Assembly: GCF_003865365.1 (NCBI RefSeq)
Contig: NZ_RQVR01000014.1
Location: forward strand, 10,244-74,243
DNA length: 64,000 nt
Source of the DNA: Flavobacterium macacae
GTDB lineage: Bacteria; Bacteroidota; Bacteroidia; Flavobacteriales; Flavobacteriaceae
Direction: 5' to 3'
The notes under the pieces were generated by a model. It had not been told where the DNA came from, made no database searches, and worked only from the letters and a program-made list of their open reading frames with translations. Below are positions 42,639 to 51,679 of this stretch, piece after piece. A program made the translations under genes and the position numbers. Numbering within the stretch: position 1 is the first letter of the stretch; every line of letters starts with the position of its first letter.

Positions 42639-43418
42639 TTAATTCAAATAATAAATGTATCCAAAGTTTAACCAAACCAACCAGTCATTGGCTTTATTTT
42701 CAGGATATCTATCTGGATCAGGACTTAAACCGTCCACCCAGTTGGAGAAATAATATTGAAATCTTAAATCAACCATTAAATCAGAAACTTCGTTTAGCTT
42801 ATATCGTGTTCCAACGCTTGACACAACAGACCAAGTGTTTCCGTCGTCGTTAGTAAAAGCATCTCTATATTTTACGGGCGTGTTCAAAACGGTCAAAGGT
42901 CCGGTTACAGAATAGGCTTCGGGACTGTAGTGGCTGTATTGCGCACCTAAACTCACAAAAGGAGCCCACGAACCATTTGTAGCAATAAAATCTCTAATAC
43001 TTAAAGGGAAATATTCCAACTGCATCCCGATATTTGTTACCGCCGTGCTTCCTCTCATGTCCCGCAATTGCTGTGCTGCAACCGATTTTTTTTCAGGAGC
43101 AACCCATTCGCCAAAATGTTTCAGCTCTGTTTTATTATAAGAGAGCTCTGACCTTACTTTAAAATGATCATTAAAATAAGAATACGACCTAAGGCAATTA
43201 CATTCTAGATCAATAGCAAAATTCAAATAATGTACGATTCCGATTCCAAGTCCAGTATTTCCCGAATTGGTATTCAAATCATACCGTTCCCCATAATCTG
43301 ATTGAAAAGCAACAGGCCCTGCAATTACTCCGATTTCATGAGAAAGTCCAAATTGTGCTGTGGAAGAATGTAGGCCGCCAAAAAACAAGGCTGTTAATAA
43401 GAGATAGATTTTGGGCAT
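42639..43418 (-). CDS. Conserved outer-membrane-like protein next to gdhA
   Basis: 259 residues with a signal peptide (MPKIYLLLTALFFGGLHSSTAQ). The mature part is rich in alternating aromatic and glycine strands (GLGIGIVHYLNFAIDLEC, PFVSLGAQYSHYSPEAY, WLVWLNFGYIYYLN at the C-terminus), as in small outer-membrane barrels. It resembles a flavobacterial family I recall as often sitting beside gdhA, and so sometimes mislabelled as glutamate dehydrogenase; it has no dehydrogenase motif. It is divergent from gdhA across a 222-base AT-rich gap. The function is unknown. Confidence 0.8.
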   Translation of the reverse strand: MPKIYLLLTALFFGGLHSSTAQFGLSHEIGVIAGPVAFQSDYGERYDLNTNSGNTGLGIGIVHYLNFAIDLECNCLRSYSYFNDHFKVRSELSYNKTELKHFGEWVAPEKKSVAAQQLRDMRGSTAVTNIGMQLEYFPLSIRDFIATNGSWAPFVSLGAQYSHYSPEAYSVTGPLTVLNTPVKYRDAFTNDDGNTWSVVSSVGTRYKLNEVSDLMVDLRFQYYFSNWVDGLSPDPDRYPENKANDWLVWLNFGYIYYLN

Positions 43419-43605
43419 CTGTCTTGTTTAAAAGAATTTAACGACAAATATATAAAAACATAAACCACTTATAAAAAAAAATAAAAAAAATACTTTTTTG
43501 GTTTTAAAAATATCCTAAAAACTTTTAATTAACAGAAAAAATCTATTGAAAAAATAAAAAAAATATTCAATTATTGCTATAACTTGTATCTTTACATCCT
43601 CAAAC

Positions 43606-43617
43606 GAAAACGTTTTC
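43606..43617. promoter_or_regulatory. Perfect palindrome GAAAACGTTTTC ahead of gdhA
   Basis: A 12-base perfect palindrome 23 bases before the gdhA ATG and 11 bases after a TATCTTTA element (43587-43594, one mismatch to the -7 consensus). The AAACGTTT centre is typical of LacI/GalR-family operators. Confidence 0.45.
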
Positions 43618-43640
43618 CAAACGTTAATAACTTAATAATC

Positions 43641-44984
43641 ATGACAGAAAGCATTCACTCTTTTGTTGAAGCAGTGGCAAAGAGAAATCCTAATGAGCCT
43701 GAATTCATGCAGGCTGTAAAAGAAGTTGCAGAAACCGTAATTCCTTTTATCGAAGAAAATAAAAAATACCAAAACAAGATGCTTTTGGAGAGAATGGTGG
43801 AAGCAGAACGTGTGATCATGTTCAGGGTAGCTTGGGTTGATGACGCTGGAAACACGCAGGTGAACAGGGGTTATAGAATCCAAATGAATTCCGCAATCGG
43901 ACCTTATAAAGGTGGCATTCGTTTCCATCCGTCTGTAAACCTGAGCATCTTGAAATTCCTTGCTTTTGAGCAGACTTTCAAAAACAGCTTGACTACGTTG
44001 CCCATGGGTGGCGGAAAAGGGGGTGCTGATTTTGATCCAAAAGGGAAATCTGACAATGAGATCATGAAATTCTGTCAAGCTTTCATGACTGAACTATCAA
44101 AACACATTGGTGATAACACTGACATTCCAGCCGGAGATATCGGTGTTGGAGGTCGTGAAGTGGGCTACATGTTTGGTCAATACAAAAGACTAAGAAACGA
44201 ATTTACAGGCGTTTTAACAGGAAAAGGAATTTCTTTCGGAGGTTCGCTAATCCGTCCTGAAGCGACTGGTTATGGCGATGTCTATTTTGCACAAAGCATG
44301 TTAGAAACAAAAGGGGAAAGCTTTGCTGGAAAAACAGTTGTCGTTTCTGGTTCTGGAAATGTGGCACAATATGCGGCAGAAAAAGCCACCCAATTGGGCG
44401 GAAAAGTTGTTACTTTTTCGGATTCAACTGGCTACATTTATGACGAAGCAGGTATTGATGCTGAAAAACTGGCTTACATTATGGAAATAAAAAATGTAAA
44501 CTACGGAAGAATCAGCGATTATTTGACTAAATATCCAAATGCTAAATATGTGGCCGGAAAACGCCCTTGGGAAGTGACATGTGACGTGGCTTTGCCTTGC
44601 GCAACCCAAAACGAGTTGGACGAAGATGACGCCCAGACTTTACTTAAAAACGGTTGCATTTGCGTTGCCGAAGGCGCAAATATGCCTTCAACTCCAGAAG
44701 CAGTTACTGTTTTCTTAGAGGCAAAAATCTTGTTTGCTCCAGGAAAAGCTTCCAATGCGGGTGGCGTTGCAACTTCTGGTCTTGAAATGTCTCAAAACTC
44801 TTTGCGATTGAGCTGGGGTTCTGAAGAAGTTGACGAAAGGCTAAAAAGAATCATGCTTGACATCCACGCTTCTTGCGTAGAATATGGCTCTGACGGAACT
44901 GGTTATGTTGACTATGTAAAAGGAGCAAATATTGCAGGTTTCGTGAAAGTGGCTGATGCGATGTTAGCACAAGGAATCGTATAA
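43641..44984 (+). CDS. gdhA: NADP-type glutamate dehydrogenase
   Basis: 447 residues from the ATG at 43641 (MTESIHSFVEAVAKRNP); the frame opens at 43584 but that ATG overlaps the promoter region. It makes glutamate from 2-oxoglutarate and ammonium with NAD(P)H. Motifs: PYKGGIRFHPSVN and the catalytic-Lys stretch PMGGGKGGADFDP near 115-127, DIPAGDIGVGGREVGY, and the Rossmann VVVSGSGNVAQYAAEK near 235. The length and pattern fit hexameric GDH-I of bacteria. It ends in a strong terminator, and a palindrome in the leader may be an operator. Confidence 0.97.
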   Translation: MTESIHSFVEAVAKRNPNEPEFMQAVKEVAETVIPFIEENKKYQNKMLLERMVEAERVIMFRVAWVDDAGNTQVNRGYRIQMNSAIGPYKGGIRFHPSVNLSILKFLAFEQTFKNSLTTLPMGGGKGGADFDPKGKSDNEIMKFCQAFMTELSKHIGDNTDIPAGDIGVGGREVGYMFGQYKRLRNEFTGVLTGKGISFGGSLIRPEATGYGDVYFAQSMLETKGESFAGKTVVVSGSGNVAQYAAEKATQLGGKVVTFSDSTGYIYDEAGIDAEKLAYIMEIKNVNYGRISDYLTKYPNAKYVAGKRPWEVTCDVALPCATQNELDEDDAQTLLKNGCICVAEGANMPSTPEAVTVFLEAKILFAPGKASNAGGVATSGLEMSQNSLRLSWGSEEVDERLKRIMLDIHASCVEYGSDGTGYVDYVKGANIAGFVKVADAMLAQGIV

Positions 44985-45007
44985 TTTTCAATTTATATAA
45001 AATTAAA

Positions 45008-45037
45008 ATGCTCTCCAATAGAGGGCATTTTTTTTTT
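45008..45037 (+). terminator. Rho-independent terminator of gdhA
   Basis: Stem ATGCTCTC / GAGGGCAT (one G-T pair) followed by ten T, 23 bases after the gdhA stop. Confidence 0.9.
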
Positions 45038-45106
45038 GAATAAAATCCAGAAATCATGATTTCAAAAAGGGTATTTATATGAAAAAAGAAATAATTTCGT
45101 TTGTAT

Positions 45107-45114
45107 TATATTTG
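45107..45114 (+). promoter_or_regulatory. -7 promoter element of the porZ-recO unit
   Basis: TATATTTG followed by C, matching TAnnTTTG, 20 bases before the porZ ATG. Confidence 0.55.
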
Positions 45115-45134
45115 CACTCTATTTAAACCCCACA

Positions 45135-47420
45135 ATGAGAAAATATTTCTTCTTTTTACTTTTGATTTCACAAATGGCTTTTGCCCAAAACAATCAGTTG
45201 TGGAAAGGTTATTTTTCTTACAACGAAGTGAATGACTTGACGGAATCACCAACAAGAATCATTGCTTCAACCCAAAAAGCATTGTTTTCAAAAAACTTGA
45301 ACATCAATGAATTAAAGACTACAACCACAATCGATGGGCTTTCTGGTCAAGATATTACGTCTATTTATTACAGCACAAACTTCAATAAAACGTACATTGG
45401 CCACGCCAACGGATTGATGTTAATTGTAAACGGAAGCGACGGTGCTATAAAAATCGTTCCCGGAATCAGAGATCAAAATGGAATCACGCCTACCAAGAAG
45501 AAAATCAATCATTTTCTGGAATATGAAAACAAATTGTACATTTCCACCGATTTTGGATTGGTTCAATTCAATTTAGAAACCCAACTTTTTGGCGACACTT
45601 ATCTGCTTGGCAATGCCGGTCAAGAATTAATCGTATATCAATCGGCAGTTTTAAACAATTCAATTTATGCAGCAACAGATTTAGGAGGAATACGAAGTGC
45701 TGATTTGATGAATCCAAATTTAAATGACTTTGCGCAATGGTCTACATTTGACCCAGGAAGCTGGAAAGGAATAGTGAATCACAACAATCAATTAGTTGTT
45801 TTAAATTCAAGTAATTCTGTTTCAAGACACAATGGTTCGGGATTTTCACTAGTTTTAAATCTTCCGCAAACAGGTCTTGACATCAGAACTTTTCAAAACA
45901 CACTTTCAATAACAACCAACAATCACGTTTATACTTTTGACCAAAATTTAATACAAACCTCACATATTATCAGCACTAATATTCCTGATATGGTTGTAAA
46001 TTTTAATTGCGCAACGGTTATTGGAAATGCAATTTTTATTGGAACTAAAGAAAATGGAGTAATTACAGCGTCTTTATCAAATCCATCTACATTTGAGGTT
46101 TTAAAGCCTGACGGTCCTTCAAGAAATAATATTTTTTCTCTTAAATCCACGCCAACCAATAAACTATGGGCTGTTTATGGTAGCTATAACATTTTTTATG
46201 TTCCTGATTACAGCAATTTTGGCATCAGTAAGCTTTCAGATACCGGATGGTTAAATATTCCTTATGAAGAAACCCTTGAATCACAATCACTTACTCGAAT
46301 TGCCCTAAATCCAAATGACGAAAAAAATGTCTTTTTTGGATCGAATCACACGGGGATTTTAGAATTTCAGGATGATATAGCCATTGCAAAATATGATCAC
46401 ACCACGCCAAATGGTCCTGAATCTGTTTTTCTAACTGAGGCTCCAAGTTTTAAATCAGTCCGAAACAATGGACTTGCATTTGACAGAACCGGAAATCTGT
46501 GGTTTACAAATTCTTTAGTTGACAACGCCATGAAAGTTCGCAAGGCAGATGGTTCGTGGCAATCTTTTTCAATTGCTGAATCTGTCCAAACCACAGATCA
46601 AAATTACGCCAACCTTGTCATTGACAAAAATAGCACAAAGTGGTTCGCTTCTGAAAATGGATTAATGGGCTTTAATGAAAATACAACTCCAAAATTTAAA
46701 AAAGCTTCCTCAAGCGACGACGCAGGAAATCCGTTTTTGAACAATGTAAGGACCGTTGCCATTGACAACAATAATCGCCTTTGGATCGGTACTTTAGGCG
46801 GACTTCGTATTTTACCCGGCGTGGATCGTTTTTTAGGCGAAGATGACTTAGAAACCAATTCTATCATTATTATGGAAGACGGCTTGCCTCAAGAGCTTTT
46901 ATACGAACAAACCATTCTTGACATTGCGGTTGATGGCGCCAACAACAAATGGATTGCAACCGGAAGCTCTGGTGCTTTTTTACTTTCCTCAAACGGTCAA
47001 CAAACGCTTTATCATTTTACCAGAGAAAACTCGCCGTTGCCAAGTAATTCAATTAATGACATTGAAATAAATTCCAATACTGGCGAAGTATTTTTTGCCA
47101 CAGACGCAGGATTGGTTTCTTTTAAAGGAACTTCAACGGGTGCTTCTGGCGATTTATCAAACGTATATGTCTATCCAAATCCGGTTCGTCCAGAATTTAC
47201 CGGAACCGTTAAAATTGCGGGATTAATTGATGATGCTAATGTGAAAATTACTGATATCGAAGGGAATTTGGTTTATGAAACCACGTCTGAAGGCGGAACT
47301 ATCGAATGGGACACCAAAGCTTTTGGAAAATACCGCGTAGCTTCGGGTGTTTATATGATTTTCATCGCTTCCAAAGACGGATTGGAAACCAAAGTTAAAA
47401 AAGTAATGATCATAAGGTAA
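45135..47420 (+). CDS. porZ: PorZ-like type IX secretion system protein
   Basis: 761 residues. Signal peptide (MRKYFFFLLLISQMAFAQ), then two seven-bladed beta-propellers of the two-component-regulator propeller type (about 40-330 and 335-650, blades such as NRLWIGTLGGLRILPG and NKWIATGSSGAFLL). The C-terminal sorting-like domain is about 672-761 (VYVYPNPVRPEF to KVKKVMIIR). This is the layout of PorZ, part of the surface attachment complex that adds A-LPS to proteins exported by the type IX system. It is followed directly by recO, with stop and start overlapping (TAATG), as in other flavobacteria. Confidence 0.88.
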   Translation: MRKYFFFLLLISQMAFAQNNQLWKGYFSYNEVNDLTESPTRIIASTQKALFSKNLNINELKTTTTIDGLSGQDITSIYYSTNFNKTYIGHANGLMLIVNGSDGAIKIVPGIRDQNGITPTKKKINHFLEYENKLYISTDFGLVQFNLETQLFGDTYLLGNAGQELIVYQSAVLNNSIYAATDLGGIRSADLMNPNLNDFAQWSTFDPGSWKGIVNHNNQLVVLNSSNSVSRHNGSGFSLVLNLPQTGLDIRTFQNTLSITTNNHVYTFDQNLIQTSHIISTNIPDMVVNFNCATVIGNAIFIGTKENGVITASLSNPSTFEVLKPDGPSRNNIFSLKSTPTNKLWAVYGSYNIFYVPDYSNFGISKLSDTGWLNIPYEETLESQSLTRIALNPNDEKNVFFGSNHTGILEFQDDIAIAKYDHTTPNGPESVFLTEAPSFKSVRNNGLAFDRTGNLWFTNSLVDNAMKVRKADGSWQSFSIAESVQTTDQNYANLVIDKNSTKWFASENGLMGFNENTTPKFKKASSSDDAGNPFLNNVRTVAIDNNNRLWIGTLGGLRILPGVDRFLGEDDLETNSIIIMEDGLPQELLYEQTILDIAVDGANNKWIATGSSGAFLLSSNGQQTLYHFTRENSPLPSNSINDIEINSNTGEVFFATDAGLVSFKGTSTGASGDLSNVYVYPNPVRPEFTGTVKIAGLIDDANVKITDIEGNLVYETTSEGGTIEWDTKAFGKYRVASGVYMIFIASKDGLETKVKKVMIIR

Positions 47421-48133
47421 TGCAAGTCAAAACCAAAGCTATCGTCATTTCTTCGTTGAAATACCAAGAGAAAAGCCTTATCGTCAAGTGCTTCACTGAA
47501 ACAGACGGCTTGAAATCTTATTTCGTCCACAACGCTTTTTCAGGTAAAAACAACAAGCAGAAAATAGCCTATTTTCAACCTTTGAATATATTAGAAATTG
47601 AAGCAGTCCACAAAAACAAAGGAACGCTCGAAAATTTCAAGGAAGTAAAACTTTCAACGGCTTACCAAACCATCAATACTGACATTTTTAAAAGCACAAT
47701 TGTCATTTTTTTATCTGAAGTTTTACATCATAGCATTCACGAAGAAGAAAAAAACGAAGACCTTTTTCATTTTTTAGAAACCGCTTTTTTGTGGCTTGAT
47801 AATCACGAGACCATTTCTAATTTTCATTTGATCTTGCTGATTGAAACCACCAAGTTTTTAGGATTTTATCCTGACAGTTCTGACAATGATTTGAAATTCT
47901 TTGAAATGACCGAGGGAATTTTCACGCCTTTTCAATCGCTTTCTTGTCTTTCGGAACATGAAACCAATTTGTTCAAAAAATTACTTTCGTTAAAATTTGA
48001 CAGTGACCAAAAAGTTTTTGCCGGAATAGAAAGATCGATTTTATTGAAAATTATTTTAGATTATTATGCTTTCCACTTAGATGGATTTCGAAGACCAAAA
48101 TCATTGGAAGTTTTAAAAGAAGTTTTTTCTTAA
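47420..48133 (+). CDS. recO: DNA repair protein RecO
   Basis: 237 residues. It helps load RecA on gapped DNA with RecF and RecR. An N-terminal OB fold starts MQVKTKAIVISSLKYQEKSLIVKCFTE, trimmed in the Bacteroidota style, followed by a helical domain; the usual Cys4 zinc finger is not visible. Its ATG overlaps the porZ stop codon. Convergent with the lipoprotein gene at 48157, with a T-rich gap of 23 bases. Confidence 0.92.
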   Translation: MQVKTKAIVISSLKYQEKSLIVKCFTETDGLKSYFVHNAFSGKNNKQKIAYFQPLNILEIEAVHKNKGTLENFKEVKLSTAYQTINTDIFKSTIVIFLSEVLHHSIHEEEKNEDLFHFLETAFLWLDNHETISNFHLILLIETTKFLGFYPDSSDNDLKFFEMTEGIFTPFQSLSCLSEHETNLFKKLLSLKFDSDQKVFAGIERSILLKIILDYYAFHLDGFRRPKSLEVLKEVFS

Positions 48134-48156
48134 TCTTTTTTTTATCTCCTATCAAA

Positions 48157-48915
48157 TTATTTCTGCATTGCCAATTTAAATCCTACTTTTCCATCTCCTG
48201 ACTGCAGATTCATTATATAATCTCCTCTCTTTAATTTGCACGTTTTTTTATCCAAATAACATTTTCCTTTTACTGTGTTTTTTGCTATTTCGCCTCCAAT
48301 ACCTCCGAATTCAGAGACAATTGAAATACCAATTTCGGTTTCCGTAATATTAACAACTTTATAAGTATACAACATTTTTCCTTTCGTTAAAGAGTTTACT
48401 TTTTCTTTTTTCCATTCTGAACCAATTCGAACAGGCTCATCTGGAAACGGAATATAAATATTTGTAATATCAATAATTTCTTTTGACGGAAGATTTGTTT
48501 CCTTACTTTTAAAACCTTCTACCACATTTCCTTTATCATCAATTGAAATCAAAAAAGATTTGTTAAGTACGTCTTGTAAACCAGCATGAACTGATTTTTC
48601 ACTTTCAGTCATGTCTTTTAAATTTCTTTTAGAATCATAACTTTCATTTTTTCCAGAACTGTCTGAATGAGAACTGATTCGCACCACTTTTACGTCAATC
48701 ACATTTTTAGCCCTTTTTACCTCGTCCATTGTAAAAGTCATTTCTGTAATGTGTTGACTTTCCAACACACCAGTTATAACTGTTGCAGCAAAAACACGGT
48801 CCACTTCACCTGGCACGAACTTTAATCTCAAAGTCAACTCTTCGCCGCTTTCTCCACAACCAAAAACAACTAGAGCCAATACAAAAAAAGACAGCTTCAA
48901 AAAAGTACTTTTCAT
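48157..48915 (-). CDS. DUF6263-like lipoprotein
   Basis: About 252 residues from the ATG at 48915 (MKSTFLKLSFFVLALVVFGC), which gives a lipobox Cys20; the longer frame at 49011 overlaps the next gene. The mature part is beta-rich with the pattern LTLRLKFVPGEVDRVFAAT, FPDEPVRIGSEWKKEK and KTCKLKRGDYIMNL, which I recall from the DUF6263 family; the match is from memory. Its function is unknown. It is divergent from the ArsC-like gene with an 85-base gap. Confidence 0.8.
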   Translation of the reverse strand: MKSTFLKLSFFVLALVVFGCGESGEELTLRLKFVPGEVDRVFAATVITGVLESQHITEMTFTMDEVKRAKNVIDVKVVRISSHSDSSGKNESYDSKRNLKDMTESEKSVHAGLQDVLNKSFLISIDDKGNVVEGFKSKETNLPSKEIIDITNIYIPFPDEPVRIGSEWKKEKVNSLTKGKMLYTYKVVNITETEIGISIVSEFGGIGGEIAKNTVKGKCYLDKKTCKLKRGDYIMNLQSGDGKVGFKLAMQK

Positions 48916-49000
48916 TCTTTTAAAATTAATTATTTTGCTAAAAATACATATTTTCCACAATAAATGAATTTCCTTTGTAGTACTTTTTAACTTTACGAAA

Positions 49001-49354
49001 ATGAAAAACAAAATATACTACTTAGCTTCTTGCGATACGTGCCGAAAAATCATCAAATCGCTTCCAAATATGGACAAATTAGAGTTTCACGACATTCGTC
49101 AAAACCCAATTACGCCTGAACAATTAGAAGAAATGCACCAGCTTGCTGGAAGCTACGAAGCGCTTTTCAGCAAAAAAGCACAACTTTACAAATCACTTGG
49201 CTTGAAAGACAAAAACTTGCAGGAAGAAGATTTCAAGAAATACCTTTTAGAACATTACACTTTTTTAAGCCGTCCGGTTTTTATCATCGATGAAAAAATT
49301 TACATCGGTAACAGCCAACAAAATATTCATGCGGTTTCATTAGTTTTGAAATAG
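49001..49354 (+). CDS. ArsC/Spx-like thioredoxin-fold protein
   Basis: 117 residues, the standard length of the ArsC superfamily. The redox site CDTC (YLASCDTCRKIIKSLP) is at residues 9-12, and the later SRPVFIIDEKIYIGNS matches the helix-strand after the glutaredoxin-like Arg-Pro pair. Members are arsenate reductases, or Spx/YffB-like regulators or reductases. No ars operon surrounds it, so a redox or regulatory task is as likely as arsenic resistance. Confidence 0.88.
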   Translation: MKNKIYYLASCDTCRKIIKSLPNMDKLEFHDIRQNPITPEQLEEMHQLAGSYEALFSKKAQLYKSLGLKDKNLQEEDFKKYLLEHYTFLSRPVFIIDEKIYIGNSQQNIHAVSLVLK

Positions 49355-49472
49355 TAAATTAAGTGTTCCGTTTTCAGTAGGCAGAAAATCGTTGGTTTCA
49401 GCCACAAAATATCTGAAATCTTTTCCCGAAGCTTTAGGTCTGTAATCTTAAACCCAACTCGATACTTTTTAC

Positions 49473-49480
49473 TACATTTG
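49473..49480 (+). promoter_or_regulatory. -7 promoter element of the yicC-gmk-nadD unit
   Basis: TACATTTG, matching TAnnTTTG, 20 bases before the YicC-family ATG. Confidence 0.55.
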
Positions 49481-49500
49481 TAGCTATTATAAATTTGAAT

Positions 49501-50358
49501 ATGATACAATCAATGACTGGTTTCGGCAAAGCATCTTTGCAATTGCCAACCAAAAAAATTACGGTTGAAATAAAATCCCTAAACAGCAAAGGACTGGATT
49601 TAAACGTAAGAACGCCTTATGTTTATCGTGAAATGGAACTGGGATTAAGAAATCAAATTGCTCAAAAATTAGAAAGAGGAAAAGTTGACTTTTCTTTATT
49701 CATAGAAATTACTGGCGAAGAAACTACGTCAAAAATAAACGTGCCGATCGTGAGAGGTTACATCAACCAGCTTAAAAAAGTGGTGGACGGCGATGAAACT
49801 GAATTGTTGAAAATGGCAGTAAGAATGCCAGATGCAATGAAAACCGAACGCGAAGAAATCGATGAAAACGAATGGAAAGTCATCCAAGGTGTCATTGAAG
49901 AAGGGTTGAAAAATATCCAAAGTTTTAGAGTTTCAGAAGGCGCTTCTTTAGAAAGAGAGTTTCTTTTGAGAATCGCAAACATCTTGTCTTTGATGAATGA
50001 TACCGTGGCTTTAGACAGCGAAAGAATTGAAACGGTAAAAACACGTTTAAAAACAGCTATCGAAGAATTGAACGTGAATGTTGACGAAAATCGTTTTGAA
50101 CAAGAATTGATTTTCTATCTTGAAAAATACGACATCACCGAAGAAAAAGTACGTTTAGAAAACCACCTGAACTATTTCATCGAAACCCTTGCCGGAACAG
50201 AAGCTAACGGAAGAAAGTTAGGTTTTATCACGCAAGAAATCGGGCGTGAAATCAACACCATGGGATCGAAATCAAACCACGCACAGATGCAAAAATTGGT
50301 CGTTCAGATGAAAGACGAATTGGAAAAAATAAAAGAGCAAGTTTTAAACGTTCTTTAA
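49501..50358 (+). CDS. YicC/YloC-family endoribonuclease
   Basis: 285 residues from the ATG at 49501 (MIQSMTGFGKASLQL). The family signature at the start (QSMTGFG) and at the end (GREINTMGSKSNHAQMQ, LEKIKEQVLN) are both clear, and the middle is helical. YicC-type enzymes are RNases that cut stem-loop RNAs; the Escherichia coli one targets the sRNA RyhB. It lies upstream of gmk, a very common neighbourhood, and probably starts that unit. Confidence 0.93.
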   Translation: MIQSMTGFGKASLQLPTKKITVEIKSLNSKGLDLNVRTPYVYREMELGLRNQIAQKLERGKVDFSLFIEITGEETTSKINVPIVRGYINQLKKVVDGDETELLKMAVRMPDAMKTEREEIDENEWKVIQGVIEEGLKNIQSFRVSEGASLEREFLLRIANILSLMNDTVALDSERIETVKTRLKTAIEELNVNVDENRFEQELIFYLEKYDITEEKVRLENHLNYFIETLAGTEANGRKLGFITQEIGREINTMGSKSNHAQMQKLVVQMKDELEKIKEQVLNVL

Positions 50359-50443
50359 AAAATTTAGGCCGTAAAAACCGTAAGCAAAACACCAAAAACC
50401 CACTTAGCAGAAGCGTAAAGCCAATTGCTTAAAGCAAAACATA

Positions 50444-51019
50444 ATGAATAACGGAAAATTAATAGTATTTTCAGCACCATCTGGTTCCGGAAAAACTACC
50501 ATCGTAAGGTATCTTTTAGAACAGAAAGAATTGCATTTAGACTTTTCAATTTCAGCTACTTCACGCGAAAAACGCGGGGAAGAAATTGACGGAAAAGATT
50601 ATTATTTCTTGACGATGGAAGAGTTCCAAAAGAAAATCGACGAAAATGCTTTTGTGGAATATGAAGAAGTATACAAAGACAATTTTTACGGAACCCTAAA
50701 AAGCGAACTCGAAAGAATTTGGGCTTTAGGAAAACACGTAATTTTTGACATTGACGTCATCGGAGGCTTAAAAATCAAGGAACAATTTCCAAAAGAAACT
50801 TTGGCGATTTTCGTGAGTCCGCCGTCTGTGGAAGAATTAGAAAGAAGATTGCGTTACCGCCAGACTGAAACTGATGAAAAAATTGCAATGCGTTTGGCCA
50901 AAGCCGAAATTGAAATTGCAAAATCGCCTAAATTTGACGTGGTTTTAAAAAACTACGACTTGGAAATTGCCAAAAATGACGCGTACAAATTGGTTCACGG
51001 ATACCTGAAAATGATTTAA
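50444..51019 (+). CDS. gmk: Guanylate kinase
   Basis: 191 residues. It phosphorylates GMP to GDP. P-loop FSAPSGSGKTTIVRYL at residues 8-23, GMP-binding TSREKRGEEIDGKDYYFLT and FVEYEEVYKDNFYGTLKS, then the lid Arg region RRLRYRQTETDEKI. Placed between the YicC-type RNase gene and nadD on the same strand; the 85-base gap before it has no clear promoter. Confidence 0.97.
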   Translation: MNNGKLIVFSAPSGSGKTTIVRYLLEQKELHLDFSISATSREKRGEEIDGKDYYFLTMEEFQKKIDENAFVEYEEVYKDNFYGTLKSELERIWALGKHVIFDIDVIGGLKIKEQFPKETLAIFVSPPSVEELERRLRYRQTETDEKIAMRLAKAEIEIAKSPKFDVVLKNYDLEIAKNDAYKLVHGYLKMI

Positions 51020-51095
51020 AAAAGTTTAAAGTTTAAAGTTTAACATTTCGAGAGAAACCTTAAGCCTTAAGCCTCAAACCTTAAACCTTTAGTGA
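51020..51095. repeat. Short tandem AT-rich repeat between gmk and nadD
   Basis: Three tandem AAGTTTA units (AAAGTTTAAAGTTTAAAGTT) followed by CCTTAAGCCTTAAGCCTC and ACCTTAAACCTTT. It is the kind of low-complexity spacer found between flavobacterial genes. A related sequence is at 59464-59526. Confidence 0.55.
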
Positions 51096-51677
51096 ATGAA
51101 AATAGGCTTATATTTCGGAACTTTTAATCCCATTCACGTTGGGCATTTGATTATCGCCAACCATATCGCGGAGTTTTCAGATTTAGACCAAATTTGGATG
51201 ATCGTTACGCCACACAATCCGTTGAAGAAAAAAAGCACCTTGTTGGAAGACCACCATCGCCTTCAGATGGTTTTTTTAGCGACGGAAGACTATCCAAAAT
51301 TAAAACCTTCTGACATTGAATTCAAATTACCACAGCCGAATTATACGGTAAATACGCTGGCTTATTTGCAAGAAAAACACCGAGATTATGACTTTTCATT
51401 AATTATGGGCGAAGACAACCTAAATTCATTTCATAAGTGGAAAAACTACGAAGTGATTCTTCAAAACCACGAAATTTATGTGTATCCAAGAATTTCGTCA
51501 GAAGTTATCAGCCCTGAGTTTGAAAATCACCCGAAGATTCATATCATAGATGCGCCAATCGTGGAAATTTCTTCTACAAAAATCCGCGAAAGCATTAAGT
51601 TAGGCAAAAATGTTAAGCCGTTACTTCCTGAAAAAGTTTGGGATTACATTGACCACAACTTATTCTACAAGAAGTAA
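51096..51677 (+). CDS. nadD: Nicotinate-nucleotide adenylyltransferase
   Basis: 193 residues. It transfers AMP from ATP to nicotinate mononucleotide in NAD synthesis. Nucleotidyltransferase motif GLYFGTFNPIHVGHLIIANH at 3-22 and the late ISSTKIRESIKLGKNVKPLL, which is the classic ISxTxIR site. The gene after it starts 2 bases downstream. Confidence 0.95.
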   Translation: MKIGLYFGTFNPIHVGHLIIANHIAEFSDLDQIWMIVTPHNPLKKKSTLLEDHHRLQMVFLATEDYPKLKPSDIEFKLPQPNYTVNTLAYLQEKHRDYDFSLIMGEDNLNSFHKWKNYEVILQNHEIYVYPRISSEVISPEFENHPKIHIIDAPIVEISSTKIRESIKLGKNVKPLLPEKVWDYIDHNLFYKK

Positions 51678-51679
51678 CT

